64,000 nucleotides of DNA from positions 1,210,501 to 1,274,500 of the forward strand of contig BROI01000001.1 in NCBI GenBank assembly GCA_027923505.1. Direction: 5' to 3'. A model generated the notes under the pieces. That model was not told the DNA's origin, searched no databases, and was given only the letters and a program-made list of their open reading frames with translations. This document shows positions 11,601 to 20,776 of this stretch, piece by piece (the first letter of the stretch is position 1; each line of letters starts with the position of its first letter). The translations under genes and the position numbers were made by a program. The DNA comes from Mayamaea pseudoterrestris (lineage: Eukaryota; Bacillariophyta; Bacillariophyceae; Sellaphorales; Sellaphoraceae).

Positions 11601-12481
11601 GCGATTGGCAAATTATTGGAATGAAGCAACGAGAATGAGCTTGAGTTCGATGATTTCGTTGAAGTATATTGTTGCTTTGAGTGATGATGCTGATTGCTGT
11701 TTTTGTTTCGAACCATTGGAAAGACGCAAATGCGATTGCCTGCATAGTCGTCGTCATCATCATCATAAAGTTTCGCCTTGTTTGGTATATTGCTGCGTGT
11801 AGTTCCAGTAGTCTCCTTCTTTTCTTCGTCGTCATCGCCATGTGATGTTACATCATCTTCGTCTTCATGTCGAGCCTCAAAGAGCGATTCGCCGGGTGCC
11901 AAGGCAATCCGCAGTACGACGCTCACCTTGCGGCAGTTGGAAAGACTCAAGGACGCTGCATCGCTTGTATTATTATCGCTGCTGCTGTTAAACGGCAATG
12001 ACGCTGCTGATGTCGTCGTCTTCACATCTCGTCTTGCTGGCGATCGAAACGGACTTTGCAATTGCAGTGGAGTCGTTGATGGATCATCTCCCGATGCTGT
12101 TAATGCTGCTGCTCCTGATGGCGACCATGACTCGTCGTGAAAGAAGGGCTGCATGATACGCTCCGGCGTCTGCGGCTGCAAAAACTGATTGTAGCTTGCT
12201 CGTTGAATCGACTCTCCCGCTGCTGCAGTGCTCTCTGCATTGGCCGCCTCCCTGTAACCGTAGCGACGGTCTTCCTCGATGTTATTGCTGTCGCTGTCGT
12301 GCATCAAGTTTTTCTTGCTCGTTTCCATTGATGAGATTGGTATCATTGAATCGACACCCAAAGCTCTTGGGCTGGATGGATTGTCACTCTCGTTCGTGAC
12401 AATATCAGAGCAACAGGTAAACATCTGTCGAATATAGAATGAAAAATGCTCACTGTCGATGCGAAGGCCGACTGGTCGCAA
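5675..12481 (-). CDS. Giant kinesin-related coiled-coil protein with a degenerate motor
   Basis: A single uninterrupted exon encodes 2268 residues. Residues about 300-700 resemble a kinesin motor. The clearest part lies near residues 610-690: VTVLGSVLRGTLL, then FRDSMLTQVLQRSM, then VVVLANISPWARYYEETLA and TCRYTSRLL. These follow the order of kinesin alpha-4, YRDSKLTRLLQ and ANISP...YEETLSTLRYA. The nucleotide sites are gone. The P-loop position near residue 400 reads GTSVAGNLLFG instead of GQTGSGKT. The switch II position reads FLQLAQP instead of VDLAGSE. The switch I SSRSH box is not recognisable. The N-terminal 300 residues are Ser/Asp/Asn-rich and low in complexity. From about residue 1150 to the end it is Glu/Lys/Gln/Leu-rich heptad sequence, a very long coiled coil. 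It may be a structural or tethering protein that no longer walks. ATP-independent microtubule binding is possible but not shown. Confidence 0.7.
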   Translation of the reverse strand: MRPVGLRIDSEHFSFYIRQMFTCCSDIVTNESDNPSSPRALGVDSMIPISSMETSKKNLMHDSDSNNIEEDRRYGYREAANAESTAAAGESIQRASYNQFLQPQTPERIMQPFFHDESWSPSGAAALTASGDDPSTTPLQLQSPFRSPARRDVKTTTSAASLPFNSSSDNNTSDAASLSLSNCRKVSVVLRIALAPGESLFEARHEDEDDVTSHGDDDEEKKETTGTTRSNIPNKAKLYDDDDDDYAGNRICVFPMVRNKNSNQHHHSKQQYTSTKSSNSSSFSLLHSNNLPIAFKHASVDSPQDLILVNPTAFGKHIPNYVTMETAQLVQTVAHIQSEDWARRFTTHHVLWPTTTAVAASHGTGENDHDVSSLASPLEPLATAIANDVTRPGSISHRTVISTGTSVAGNLLFGAVASATVAQVLAMPTCKGKDEARVVQNYGLLGLVADKLISLTQNRQLLVSMTIMEINEHDLFDLLSAKPFDTKNKVHLRHGASSHHSSQLPQQGSSSLVLLGLNDVMVSDVKQVGRCVRRALAAAHHKRRSTPCGHVMATLKIWSSTNVPTAALEGDGESSYTDQQRRKIFNNNKCTVVNFLQLAQPVSTNRNGADRTIMTRHTAFVRQSVTVLGSVLRGTLLKEAGNDSTMVANFRDSMLTQVLQRSMEHADGRVVVLANISPWARYYEETLATCRYTSRLLFPTGMLQSPLLLDVDGSKRGKHIGVLAIKTTASANQSDRADIGADFNSSLELSHLDGTDDESDVSSTGLDHLTHYAEQSTLLQNMIADPRQRLAKLLKPGKKKMDDEFSGTANTHVPTSYEFDMGDDDRSGNDEHGFSPLSSHALPTPLVRNCKILSTDQYFGSPVASTKFNHIEHAIDSTFSLDAMEEGREGFIQDEPSPLTADTGYTFSQLDNALDSIMEVSAMGDDQSPLIMKSVHPVSRGEQIAEASNDLTDSFLLDWGDMGTVDPDETAMKDLSYELFGRGGRQSNKQHLEPATERSYTKEMDDLEHESQVRHNNRQNKPLVVVDEISQQRVVELEKLAHARLQNDSAISREEQWRSINSTADHDRRQALDQLMSDSFGWLPPAEDDVQQVMEHDWHEVEQLEAEKNWIRTSMDQAATWQDNIGSQVHVPIEMDNSEGTDGHDWQPRKAVKRQEGVSCEIDSTSMVKLVWERDDVLEKMRRVQQDLDAHAQDIYDTKVDQLGGINGDTATWLVGSQPQANGDFVVAKERTIDDNQRPIRGGHNKTEQYNGKIISRQSTLRQNNGRDETELGLPTEMASELHFAINYSQNSVAQVEYRLLKSPDLRLRQTAEMVLVTSETPPARTELDCGSEHFVAFLQAAHTNATECQRLFAAQEAVHVKKMERMENDIPIEQMDDAMNRGELQGRDDETLCERATKEEPEIKIPTHQADNIALLTSDHEVACRTTTDAQQAIEQLQQARHDYQTDSKQKLTCLKMELDTKHVMNGLGNVDDTEFASQHQAELEARDTILALFNAQFTREDLEDATELEAFRNVASKTQLDAMEDFELKQTKLDESNANIDELNDSLKQAKVDNKIIVAERELARDHARQITREYEQRLSEHRLVHSRLEEEIGQLKVRLTQNQTDSQQFTKETVSSSLLEIEVLEKNAAKAAIDANQTIYRLRRIIDDKDDIIRELQVSAEKTNREKDKELREIKDVHTRAEMAALEKQQILRRDVEQRHRVEEEVCELRLSLSKSEADRLEAIKIAEEAEGVLADLERRASLLEDDLEAQAASSIELEKTKNDLQNELDVRSKQNEELVAVLAAVRADLHNLVQHGVQYASAKAEMEEEISSLKEDLKQFDLVRQDLAQLHESKAALDRENDILKEALDTTKETMQERVTAAGTEISRLRLQCDCLQEELSSVRQSQQAAAGVLNQEILSLRQKLDDMEDRCAAVEDDLQIEIANKDALSSELEQTRDNLMLRIGDVKELSSSLKTLLGEKEQGEAQILSMKEAIAQFQIETRTKVQRVAQQRTDAVAMLEASLSDNKTLQATTEQLRSELQKVRSKLDATMVKMAEVQSELTRTQVAYRSVLDENIDLKESVHALDSHRRILDKNRAEERKRRLEKDQRQRYLELENERHSDQKTRFTHTADKEYLVDSEQQPFCTPLGRLERPKRKELIEDERSLANSHGDFLSRAVEIAAYIALSAKKTVDRKNAELEQLKRKLAEATKEQYILTDDDEMILLQQRIDELERLLGDRPLLEESIPLVEANTAVEVATLKRRVHKLERQLDDEQSRFRSSRR

Positions 12482-12565
12482 GCTCTCGTCATGGTGGCGC
12501 AGCGTGAACTTTGCAAATGTCGTAACGGTTCCGAAGCACGCGTCTCATTGGAGTTGTACGTCGTA

Positions 12566-12590
12566 GTACAAGCTTGTACCGGTATATAGG
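12566..12590 (-). promoter_or_regulatory. Possible core promoter of the kinesin-related gene
   Basis: A TATATA stretch at 12583-12588 lies about 100 bases upstream of the start codon at 12481. Next to it, at 12566-12579, is a perfect 14-nt palindrome, GTACAAGCTTGTAC. The position suits a TATA-like element of the minus-strand gene. This is pattern and position only. Confidence 0.3.
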
Positions 12591-12807
12591 GCTCGGTTTT
12601 GTGTATGAATGACGTCATTGCCAATGTGGGTAGCTATCCAACTATTGCCTGCGGGAGCTACCGGTAGCGGGATCTGTTCACAAGAGACTCTTGGTGCAGC
12701 AGTCGGACGCTATTGGGAAGCTATCCAACAAAATCTGTTGCATAGTGTTGCACACTTACTCACGTTGCAATGGTGTTACACACACACGGATACGTACTTT
12801 TAACTCA

Positions 12808-13145
12808 CTGAGCCTGTTCCAGGTACCAAAAAAGTATTTAAGTCAAATACAAGATAATTTTACTGGCTGGTGTCTCATTGTACTGCAATGTGATTTGTGA
12901 TAACTTGTCACCAGGCTCAGCCTCCAGCTGCCATGCCTTTCAAATGCCCACACCTTGAGCCATGTGAATGACCATTTCAAACTAGAATAGTGCAAACATC
13001 CTTATTTCAGGTGCGCTACAAGATAAGTAAACTGGCTGTTATCTCTGAGGACTGCATTGTGATTGGTGATAACTTTTCACCAGTCTCAGTCAGCAGCTGC
13101 CAAGCCTTATAAATGCCCATACCCAAAGCCATGTGTGTTGTGAAT
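12808..13145 (+). repeat. Two worn copies of the family C 169-bp satellite unit
   Basis: Two diverged monomers stand in tandem. Both keep the family C landmarks: the CTACAAGAT-type start, CTGGCTG(G)TGTCTC, a worn form of the GGTGACAACTTGTCACC palindrome, and then CAGTCTCAG. The anchor CAGCTG recurs at 12925 and 13094, exactly 169 bases apart, the same period as the main C array 17 kb away. The divergence makes them older than the main array. Confidence 0.75.
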
Positions 13146-13547
13146 AGCAAGTCTTCACGGTGCTCGGACCGACTTAAGGATGAGGATGAGTTAGCTGACG
13201 ATGAGTGGACTGAGGTAACCCGCAAGAAGCCAAAATGGTCCAAAGAAAGCAACAAGGTGCGATTCAACTTGAATTGCAAGAAGAGCTTGCGTCAGTCTAC
13301 AAGCTTACGTGGTTAAGTGCAAACGTCAGCCCGAATGGCTACTTTATGCTCTATATTGAGCGCAACTTGAGGCAAGTTGCAGAAGAGGATACCTCTTGAA
13401 GATGCGAGAGGAGCGATTGTAGTTTGCAGCAGAATAAGATCATAATATCGAGTATCGTTAGCAATTGCAGAGTCTTTATTTGGTATTGTACAACCGTACT
13501 TTCTAACACGTTTTAAAACGATCGACTTAGAAAGGATTCAAGACAAG
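13146..13547. other. Leader region upstream of the copia gag
   Basis: About 400 bases between the worn satellite monomers and the retrotransposon reading frame. It may contain the element's 5' LTR and leader. The stretch near 13377 (TTGCAGAAGAGGAT) weakly resembles sequence just after the element's 3' coding end (TTGCAGGATGCG near 23141), but I could not define a convincing LTR pair or primer-binding site. Confidence 0.3.
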
Positions 13548-15394
13548 ATGCCAAGCACCATGGAAGCCAAGAACCTACGCAAAGTCCCGTGGAACGGGTT
13601 GAAGGAGACGTGGAAGGACTGGAAGCCGCAGATCCTCGCGTTGATTGAAGGGTTGGGAGCGCTCGGTGCGGTGAACAAGGACTTGTCTAAGTTGGCGAAG
13701 CACAAGTTGTTGAGTCCTGATGAGTACCTCATGATGGAAGTTGAGGAGGAGGAGAAGGATTCAAACGGGAGAAGCACTGGGACGAAAACCACTCGCGAAG
13801 CGACTACCCAAGAGTTGCGTCTCCATGAGAAGAACGCCAAGGCTCAAGCTGCTATCGTCAATAGCATTGAGAATCATGCCCTGATGCGTCAAGTTAGCAC
13901 GCAGACTACCGCGTTTGCCATGTGGGAGCTCCTGAAGGAAGAGTTCGAGGCTGGCAACATGATATCGGATCTCCCGCAGCTCCAGAAAGAGTACTCTGAC
14001 TGTGTCCCGGGGAATTACACAACGGCGCATGATTGGTTGGCGGATCTTGAGCTTGCCAACACTTGCTTGGGAGACGTTGACCCCAAGTACATGAACGACG
14101 AAAATCAGAAGAAGTCGACCATCTTCCAGTGTCTCCAGCGCTCGACAGCTTGGGCGCCTTTCTGCTCGGCTCATCGCGGCAACGTTATGAAGGAAACATT
14201 TACCTTGAAGGACTTTAAGGAGTTGATTGTCGAGGAGTGGAAAGTGAGCGGAAACCCAGGCGGCAAGGGAGGCAAGAAAGGCGACGACTTGGCGTTAGCT
14301 ACTTGGCCTGGCAAGCCACCATTGAAACGTTGCTTTAAGTGTAACAAGTTTGGTCATGTCAAGCGCGATTGTCCTGACAAGAAGAAGGATGACAAGGGTG
14401 AGAAGGGCGGCAACGCGAAGAACAATGGTGGTGGTGGCGGCGGCAAAGGAAACGGCGACAAGAAGAAGACAATTACCTGTTTCGTTTGCGGTGAGAAGGG
14501 TCATTACGCTAGCAAGTGCCCGAAGAAGAAGAGCAACAGCAGTCAAGGCAGTCACTCTAATGCGGAAGACTCGGAGGACGAGGATCCTTGGTTGATGGCC
14601 GTCATGGAGGAGCAGTCGATGGAGGTGCCAGTGACGTCAGAGGAATCGTGTGAGCTGCCGACGGAGGTGCATCTGACGTCAGCCCCGTATGGAGAGCCAA
14701 TGGGCGCGCTCGAATGGATTTGCAACCAGCGCTCGACCATGGAGATTGAGGAAGATGATGATGACTGGTCTTTCTTCAATGATAGCGAAGATGGCGATTC
14801 GGTCCCGTGCGACACGAATTGGGACGACAAAAGCAATGAAAGCGGATCATCAATTCCGAGCTTGAATCCTCGCAATCTGAGTGGATATGACAGCGATGAT
14901 TCGAGTGAGATGCCTGTCTTGTTACGCCCGAACGAGAGCATCGATAACAACAATTCACTTACCAATGGATCGCAGGTCGACAAAGAGGAGAAGCACTTGG
15001 TTTTTGCAGTCTCGGATCGCGACGAAGCTTACGACAACAAGTACATGCTGGACTCGGGCAGCGGAACGCACGGAGTCCATTGCGCTGATGCGATGGTGAA
15101 CTTGAGGACTTGCAACCATACCTTGATCATTGCCGATGGAACTCGCTGCGTGGCAACTCAGATGGGAGACTTGCCGCTCGTGACGAAGGATGGTACTCGT
15201 TTTGTGTTGACGGAGGTACCAATCATGGCGCAGTTTCCTCGCAATATTATCAGTTTGAGCAAGCTTTTGGATAAAGGATGCTTCGTCAAGTCGGTTAGCA
15301 AGGAGCGTATTCGAGTCGCTTGGACAACACCGAAGGGAAGGGAGCGTGGAATCAACTTTGAGCGTGACCCCGGCGGTAAACTCTTTTACTTGGT
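13548..15394 (+). mobile_element. Copia element, gag-protease part
   Basis: One long frame starting at 13548. The first 250 residues resemble the UBN2-type gag of copia elements (KVPWNGLKETWKDWKP at the start). Two CCHC zinc knuckles follow: CFKCNKFGHVKRDC and CFVCGEKGHYASKC, separated by a Lys/Gly-rich linker. An acidic Ser-rich segment leads to the aspartic protease signature YMLDSGSGTHGV. The remaining coding sequence looks like the start of the GAG-pre-integrase region and ends where the satellite begins. Such proteins package and mature element RNA in cytoplasmic particles. Confidence 0.85.
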
Positions 15395-18300
15395 GCCCCA
15401 TGCCCTGGCCACCCAACAACCCAATGAGTCAGGCAAAACATGTCCAGGGTGTGCCATTGACATGAGGATGGGCTGAAATGGTGCAAAACGGACTGCCTGG
15501 AGGCCTACACCATCTGCAAAATGGGTGTGGCCAACACCGCAAATTATGGAATCATACCACTACAATGCCCCGTCCCCTGATCACCCAACAACCCAATGAG
15601 TCATGCAAAACATGTCCAGGGTGTGCCATTGACAAGGGGATGGTCTGACATGGTACAAAACGGACTGCCTGGAGGCCTACAGCATGGAATGGTCTACATG
15701 ATGGGTGTGGCCAACACCCGAAATTATGGAATCATACCACTACAATGCCCCATGCCCTGGCCACCCAACAACCCAATGAGTCAGGCAAAACATGTCCAGG
15801 GTGTGCCATTGACATGAGGATGGGCTGAAATGGTGCAAAACGGACTGCCTGGAGGCCTACACCATCTGCAAAATGGGTGTGGCCAACACCGCAAATTATG
15901 GAACCATACCACTACAATGCCCCGTCCCCTGATCACCCAACAACCCAATGAGTCATGCAAAACATGTCCAGGGTGTGCCATTGACATGAGGATGGTCTGA
16001 CATGGTACAAAACGGACTGCCTGGAGGCCTACAGCATGGAATGGTCTACAAGATGGGTGTGGCCAACACCGCAAATTATGGAATCATACCACTACAATGC
16101 CCCATGCCCTGGCCACCCAACAACCCAATGAGTCAGGCAAAACATGTCCAGGGTGTGCCATTGACATGAGGATGGGCTGAAATGGTGCAAAACGGACTGC
16201 CTGGAGGCCTACACCATCTGCAAAATGGGTGTGGCCAACACCGCAAATTATGGAATCATACCACTACAATGCCCCGTCCTCTGATCACCCAACAACCCAA
16301 TGAGTCATGCAAAACATGTCCAGGGTGTGCCATTGACATGAGGATGGTCTGACATGGTACAAAACGGACTGCCTGGAGGCCTACAGCATGGAATGGTCTA
16401 CAAGATGGGTGTGGCCAACACCCCAAATTATGGAATCATACCACTACAATGCCCCATGCCCTGGCCACCCAACAACCCAATGAGTCAGGCAAAACATGTC
16501 CAGGGTGTGCCATTGACATGAGGATGGTCTGACATGGTACAAAACGGACTGCCTGGAGGCCTACAGCATGGAATGGTCTACAAGATGGGTGTGGCCAACA
16601 CCGCAAATTATGGAATCATACCACTACAATGCCCCGTCCCCTGATCACCCAACAACCCAATGAGTCATGCAAAACATGTCCAGGGTGTGCCATTGACATG
16701 AGGATGGTCTGACATGGTACAAAACGGACTGCCTGGAGGCCTACAGCATGGAATGGTCTACAAGATGGGTGTGGCCAACACCCCAAATTATGGAATCATA
16801 CCACTACAATGCCCCATGCACTGGCCACCCAACAACCCAATGAGTCAGGCAAAACATGTCCAGGGTGTGCCATTGACATGAGGATGGGCTGAAATGGTGC
16901 AAAACGGACTGCCTGGAGGCCTACACCATCTGCAAAATGGGTGTGGCCAACACCGCAAATTATGGAATCATACCACTACAATGCCCCATCCCCTGATCAC
17001 CCAACAACCCAATGAGTCATGCAAAACATGTCCAGGGTGTGCCATTGACATGAGGATGGTCTGACATGGTACAAAACGGACTGCCTGGAGGCCTACAGCA
17101 TGGAATGGTCTACAAGATGGGTGTGGCCAACACCCCAAATTATGGAATCATACCACTACAATGCCCCATGCCCTGGCCACCCAACAACCCAATGAGTCAT
17201 GCAAAACATGTCCAGGGTGTGCCATTGACATGAGGATGGTCTGACATGGTACAAAACGGACTGCCTGGAGGCCTACACCATCTGCAAAATGGGTGTGGCC
17301 AACACCGCAAATTATGGAATCATACCACTACAATGCCCCATCCCCTGATCACCCAACAACCCAATGAGTCATGCAAAACATGTCCAGGGTGTGCCATTGA
17401 CATGAGGATGGGCTGACATGGTACAAAACGGACTGCCTGGAGGCCTACACCATCTGCAAAATGGGTGTGGCCAACACCCCAAATTATGGAATCATACCAC
17501 TACAATGCCCCGTGCCCTGGTCACCCAACAACCCAATGAGTCATGCAAAACATGTCCAGGGTGTGCCATTGACATGAGGATGGGCTGAAATGGTACAAAA
17601 CGGACTGCCTGGAGGCCTACACCATCTGCAAAATGGGTGTGGCCAACACCGCAAATTATGGAATCATACCACTACAATGCCCCATCCCTGATCACCCAAC
17701 AACCCAATGAGTCATGCAAAACATGTCCAGGGTGTGCCATTGACATGAGGATGGTCTGACATGGTACAAAACGGACTGCCTGGAGGCCTACAGCATGGAA
17801 TGGTCTACAAGATGGGTGTGGCCAACACCCCAAATTATGGAATCATACCACTACAATGCCCCATGCCCTGGCCACCCAACAACCCAATGAGTCAGGCAAA
17901 ACATGTCCAGGGTGTGCCATTGACAGACATGAGGATGGGCTGAAATGGTGCAAAACGGACTGCCTGGAGGCCTACACCATCTGCAAAATGGGTGTGGCCA
18001 ACACCGCAAATTATGGAATCATACCACTACAATGCCCCGTCCCCTGATCACCCAACAACCCAATGAGTCATGCAAAACATGTCCAGGGTGTGCCATTGAC
18101 ATGAGGATGGTCTGACATGGTACAAAACGGACTGCCTGGAGGCCTACAGCATGGAATGGTCTACAAGATGGGTGTGGCCAACACCCCAAATTATGGAATC
18201 ATACCACTACAATGCCCCATGCCCTGGCCACCCAACAACCCAATGAGTCAGGCAAAACATGTCCAGGGTGTGCCATTGACATGAGGATGGGCTGAAATGG

Positions 18301-20776
18301 TGCAAAACGGACTGCCTGGAGGCCTACACCATCTGCAAAATGGGTGTGGCCAACACCGAAATTATGGTATCATACCACTACAATGCCCCGTCCCCTGATC
18401 ACCCAACAACCCAATGAGTCATGCAAAACATGTCCAGGGTGTGCCATTGACATGAGGATGGTCTGACATGGTACAAAACGGACTGCCTGGAGGCCTACAG
18501 CATGGAATGGTCTACAAGATGGGTGTGGCCAACACCCCAAATTATGGAATCATACCACTACAATGCCCCATGCCCTGGCCACCCAACAACCCAATGAGTC
18601 AGGCAAAACATGTCCAGGGTGTGCCATTGACATGAGGATGGGCTGAAATGGTGCAAAACGGACTGCCTGGAGGCCTACACCATCTGCAAAATGGGTGTGG
18701 CCAACACCGCAAATTATGGAATCATACCACTACAATGCCCCATCCACTGATCACCCAACAACCCAATGAGTCATGCAAAACATGTCCAGGGTGTGCCATT
18801 GACATGAGGATGGTCTGACATGGTACAAAACGGACTGCCTGGAGGCCTACAGCATGGAATGGTCTACAAGATGGGTGTGGCCAACACCCCAAATTATGGA
18901 ATCATACCACTACAATGCCCCCATGCCCTGGCCACCCAACAACCCAATGAGTCAGGCAAAACATGTCCAGGGTGTGCCATTGACATGAGGATGGGCTGAA
19001 ATGGTGCAAAACGGACTGCCTGGAGGCCTACACCATCTGCAAAATGGGTGTGGCCAACACCCCAAATTATGGAATCATACCACTACAATGCCCCGTCCCT
19101 TGATCACCCAACAACCCAATGAGTCATGCAAAACATGTCCAGGGTGTGCCATTGACATGAGGATGGTCTGACATGGTACAAAACGGACTGCCTGGAGGCC
19201 TACAGCATGGAATGGTCTACAAGATGGGTGTGGCCAACACCCCAAATTATGGAATCATACCACTACAATGCCCCATGCCCTGGCCACCCAACAACCCAAT
19301 GAGTCAGGCAAAACATGTCCAGGGTGTGCCATTGACATGAGGATGGGCTGAAATGGTGCAAAACGGACTGCCTGGAGGCCTACACCATCTGCAAAATGGG
19401 TGTGGCCAACACCGCAAATTATGGAATCATACCACTACAATGCCCCGTCCCCTGATCACCCAACAACCCAATGAGTCATGCAAAACATGTCCAGGGTGTG
19501 CCATTGACATGAGGATGGTCTGACATGGTACAAAACGGACTGCCTGGAGGCCTACAGCATGGAATGGTCTACAAGATGGGTGTGGCCGACACCCCAAATT
19601 ATGGAATCATACCACTACAATGCCCCATGCCCTGGCCACCCAACAACCCAATGAGTCAGGCAAAACATGTCCAGGGTGTGCCATTGACAGACATGAGGAT
19701 GGGCTGAAATGGTGCAAAACGGACTGCCTGGAGGCCTACACCATCTGCAAAATGGGTGTGGCCAACACCGCAAATTATGGAATCATACCACTACAATGCC
19801 CCGTCCCCTGATCACCCAACAACCCAATGAGTCATGCAAAACATGTCCAGGGTGTGCCATTGACATGAGGATGGTCTGACATGGTACAAAACGGACTGCC
19901 TGGAGGCCTACAGCATGGAATGGTCTACAAGATGGGTGTGGCCAACACCCCAAATTATGGAATCATACCACTACAATGCCCCCATGCCCTGGCCACCCAA
20001 CAACCCAATGAGTCAGGCAAAACATGTCCAGGGTGTGCCATTGACATGAGGATGGGCTGAAATGGTGCAAAAACGGACTGCCTGGAGGCCTACACCATCT
20101 GCAAAATGGGTGTGGCCAACACCGCAAATTATGGAATCATACCACTACAATGCCCCGTCCCCTGATCACCCAACAACCCAATGAGTCATGCAAAACATGT
20201 CCAGGGTGTGCCATTGACATGAGGATGGTCTGACATGGTACAAAACGGACTGCCTGGAGGCCTACAGCATGGAATGGTCTACAAGATGGGTGTGGCCAAC
20301 ACCCCAAATTATGGAATCATACCACTACAATGCCCCATGCCCTGGCCCAACAACCCAATGAGTAGGAAACATGTCCAGGGTGTGCCATGACATGAGGATG
20401 GGCTGAAATGGTGCAAAACGGACTGCCTGGAGGCCTACACAAAATGGGTGTGCCAACACCGCAAATTATGGAATCATACCACTACAATGCCCCGTCCCCT
20501 GATCACCCAACAACCCAATGAGTCATGCAAAACATGTCCAGGGTGTGCCATTGACATGAGGATGGATGGTCTGACATGGTACAAAACGGACTGCCTGGAG
20601 GCCTACAGCATGGAATGGTCTACAAGATGGGTGTGGCCAACACCCCAAATTATGGAATCATACCACTACAATGCCCCATGCCCTGGCCACCCAACAACCC
20701 AATGAGTCAGGCAAAACATGTCCAGGGTGTGCCATTGACACGAGGATGGGCTGAAATGGTGCAAAACGGACTGCCC
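15395..20776 (+). repeat. Satellite array, family A (172/180-bp monomers, 352-bp dimer)
   Basis: About 30 head-to-tail monomers fill 5.38 kb. Two forms alternate. The 172-bp form begins GCCCCATGCCCTGGCC and contains ACACCATCTGCAAAATGG. The 180-bp form begins GCCCCGTCCCCTGATC and contains AGCATGGAATGGTCTACAAG. Together they give a 352-bp dimer, with dimer starts at 15395, 15747, 16099 and 16451, so this is a higher-order repeat. The alternation breaks in places, for example around 16451-16811, where two 180-bp units follow each other. Each unit holds the near-palindrome GGTGTGGCCAACACC. The array starts and ends inside a 172-type unit and sits between the two parts of the copia element. Short open frames in it are accidental. 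Confidence 0.95.

Noticed and set aside
13377-13510. Possible 5' LTR of the copia element
   Set aside because: Only about ten bases resemble the region after the 3' coding end. No shared LTR body, TG...CA ends or target duplication could be seen.
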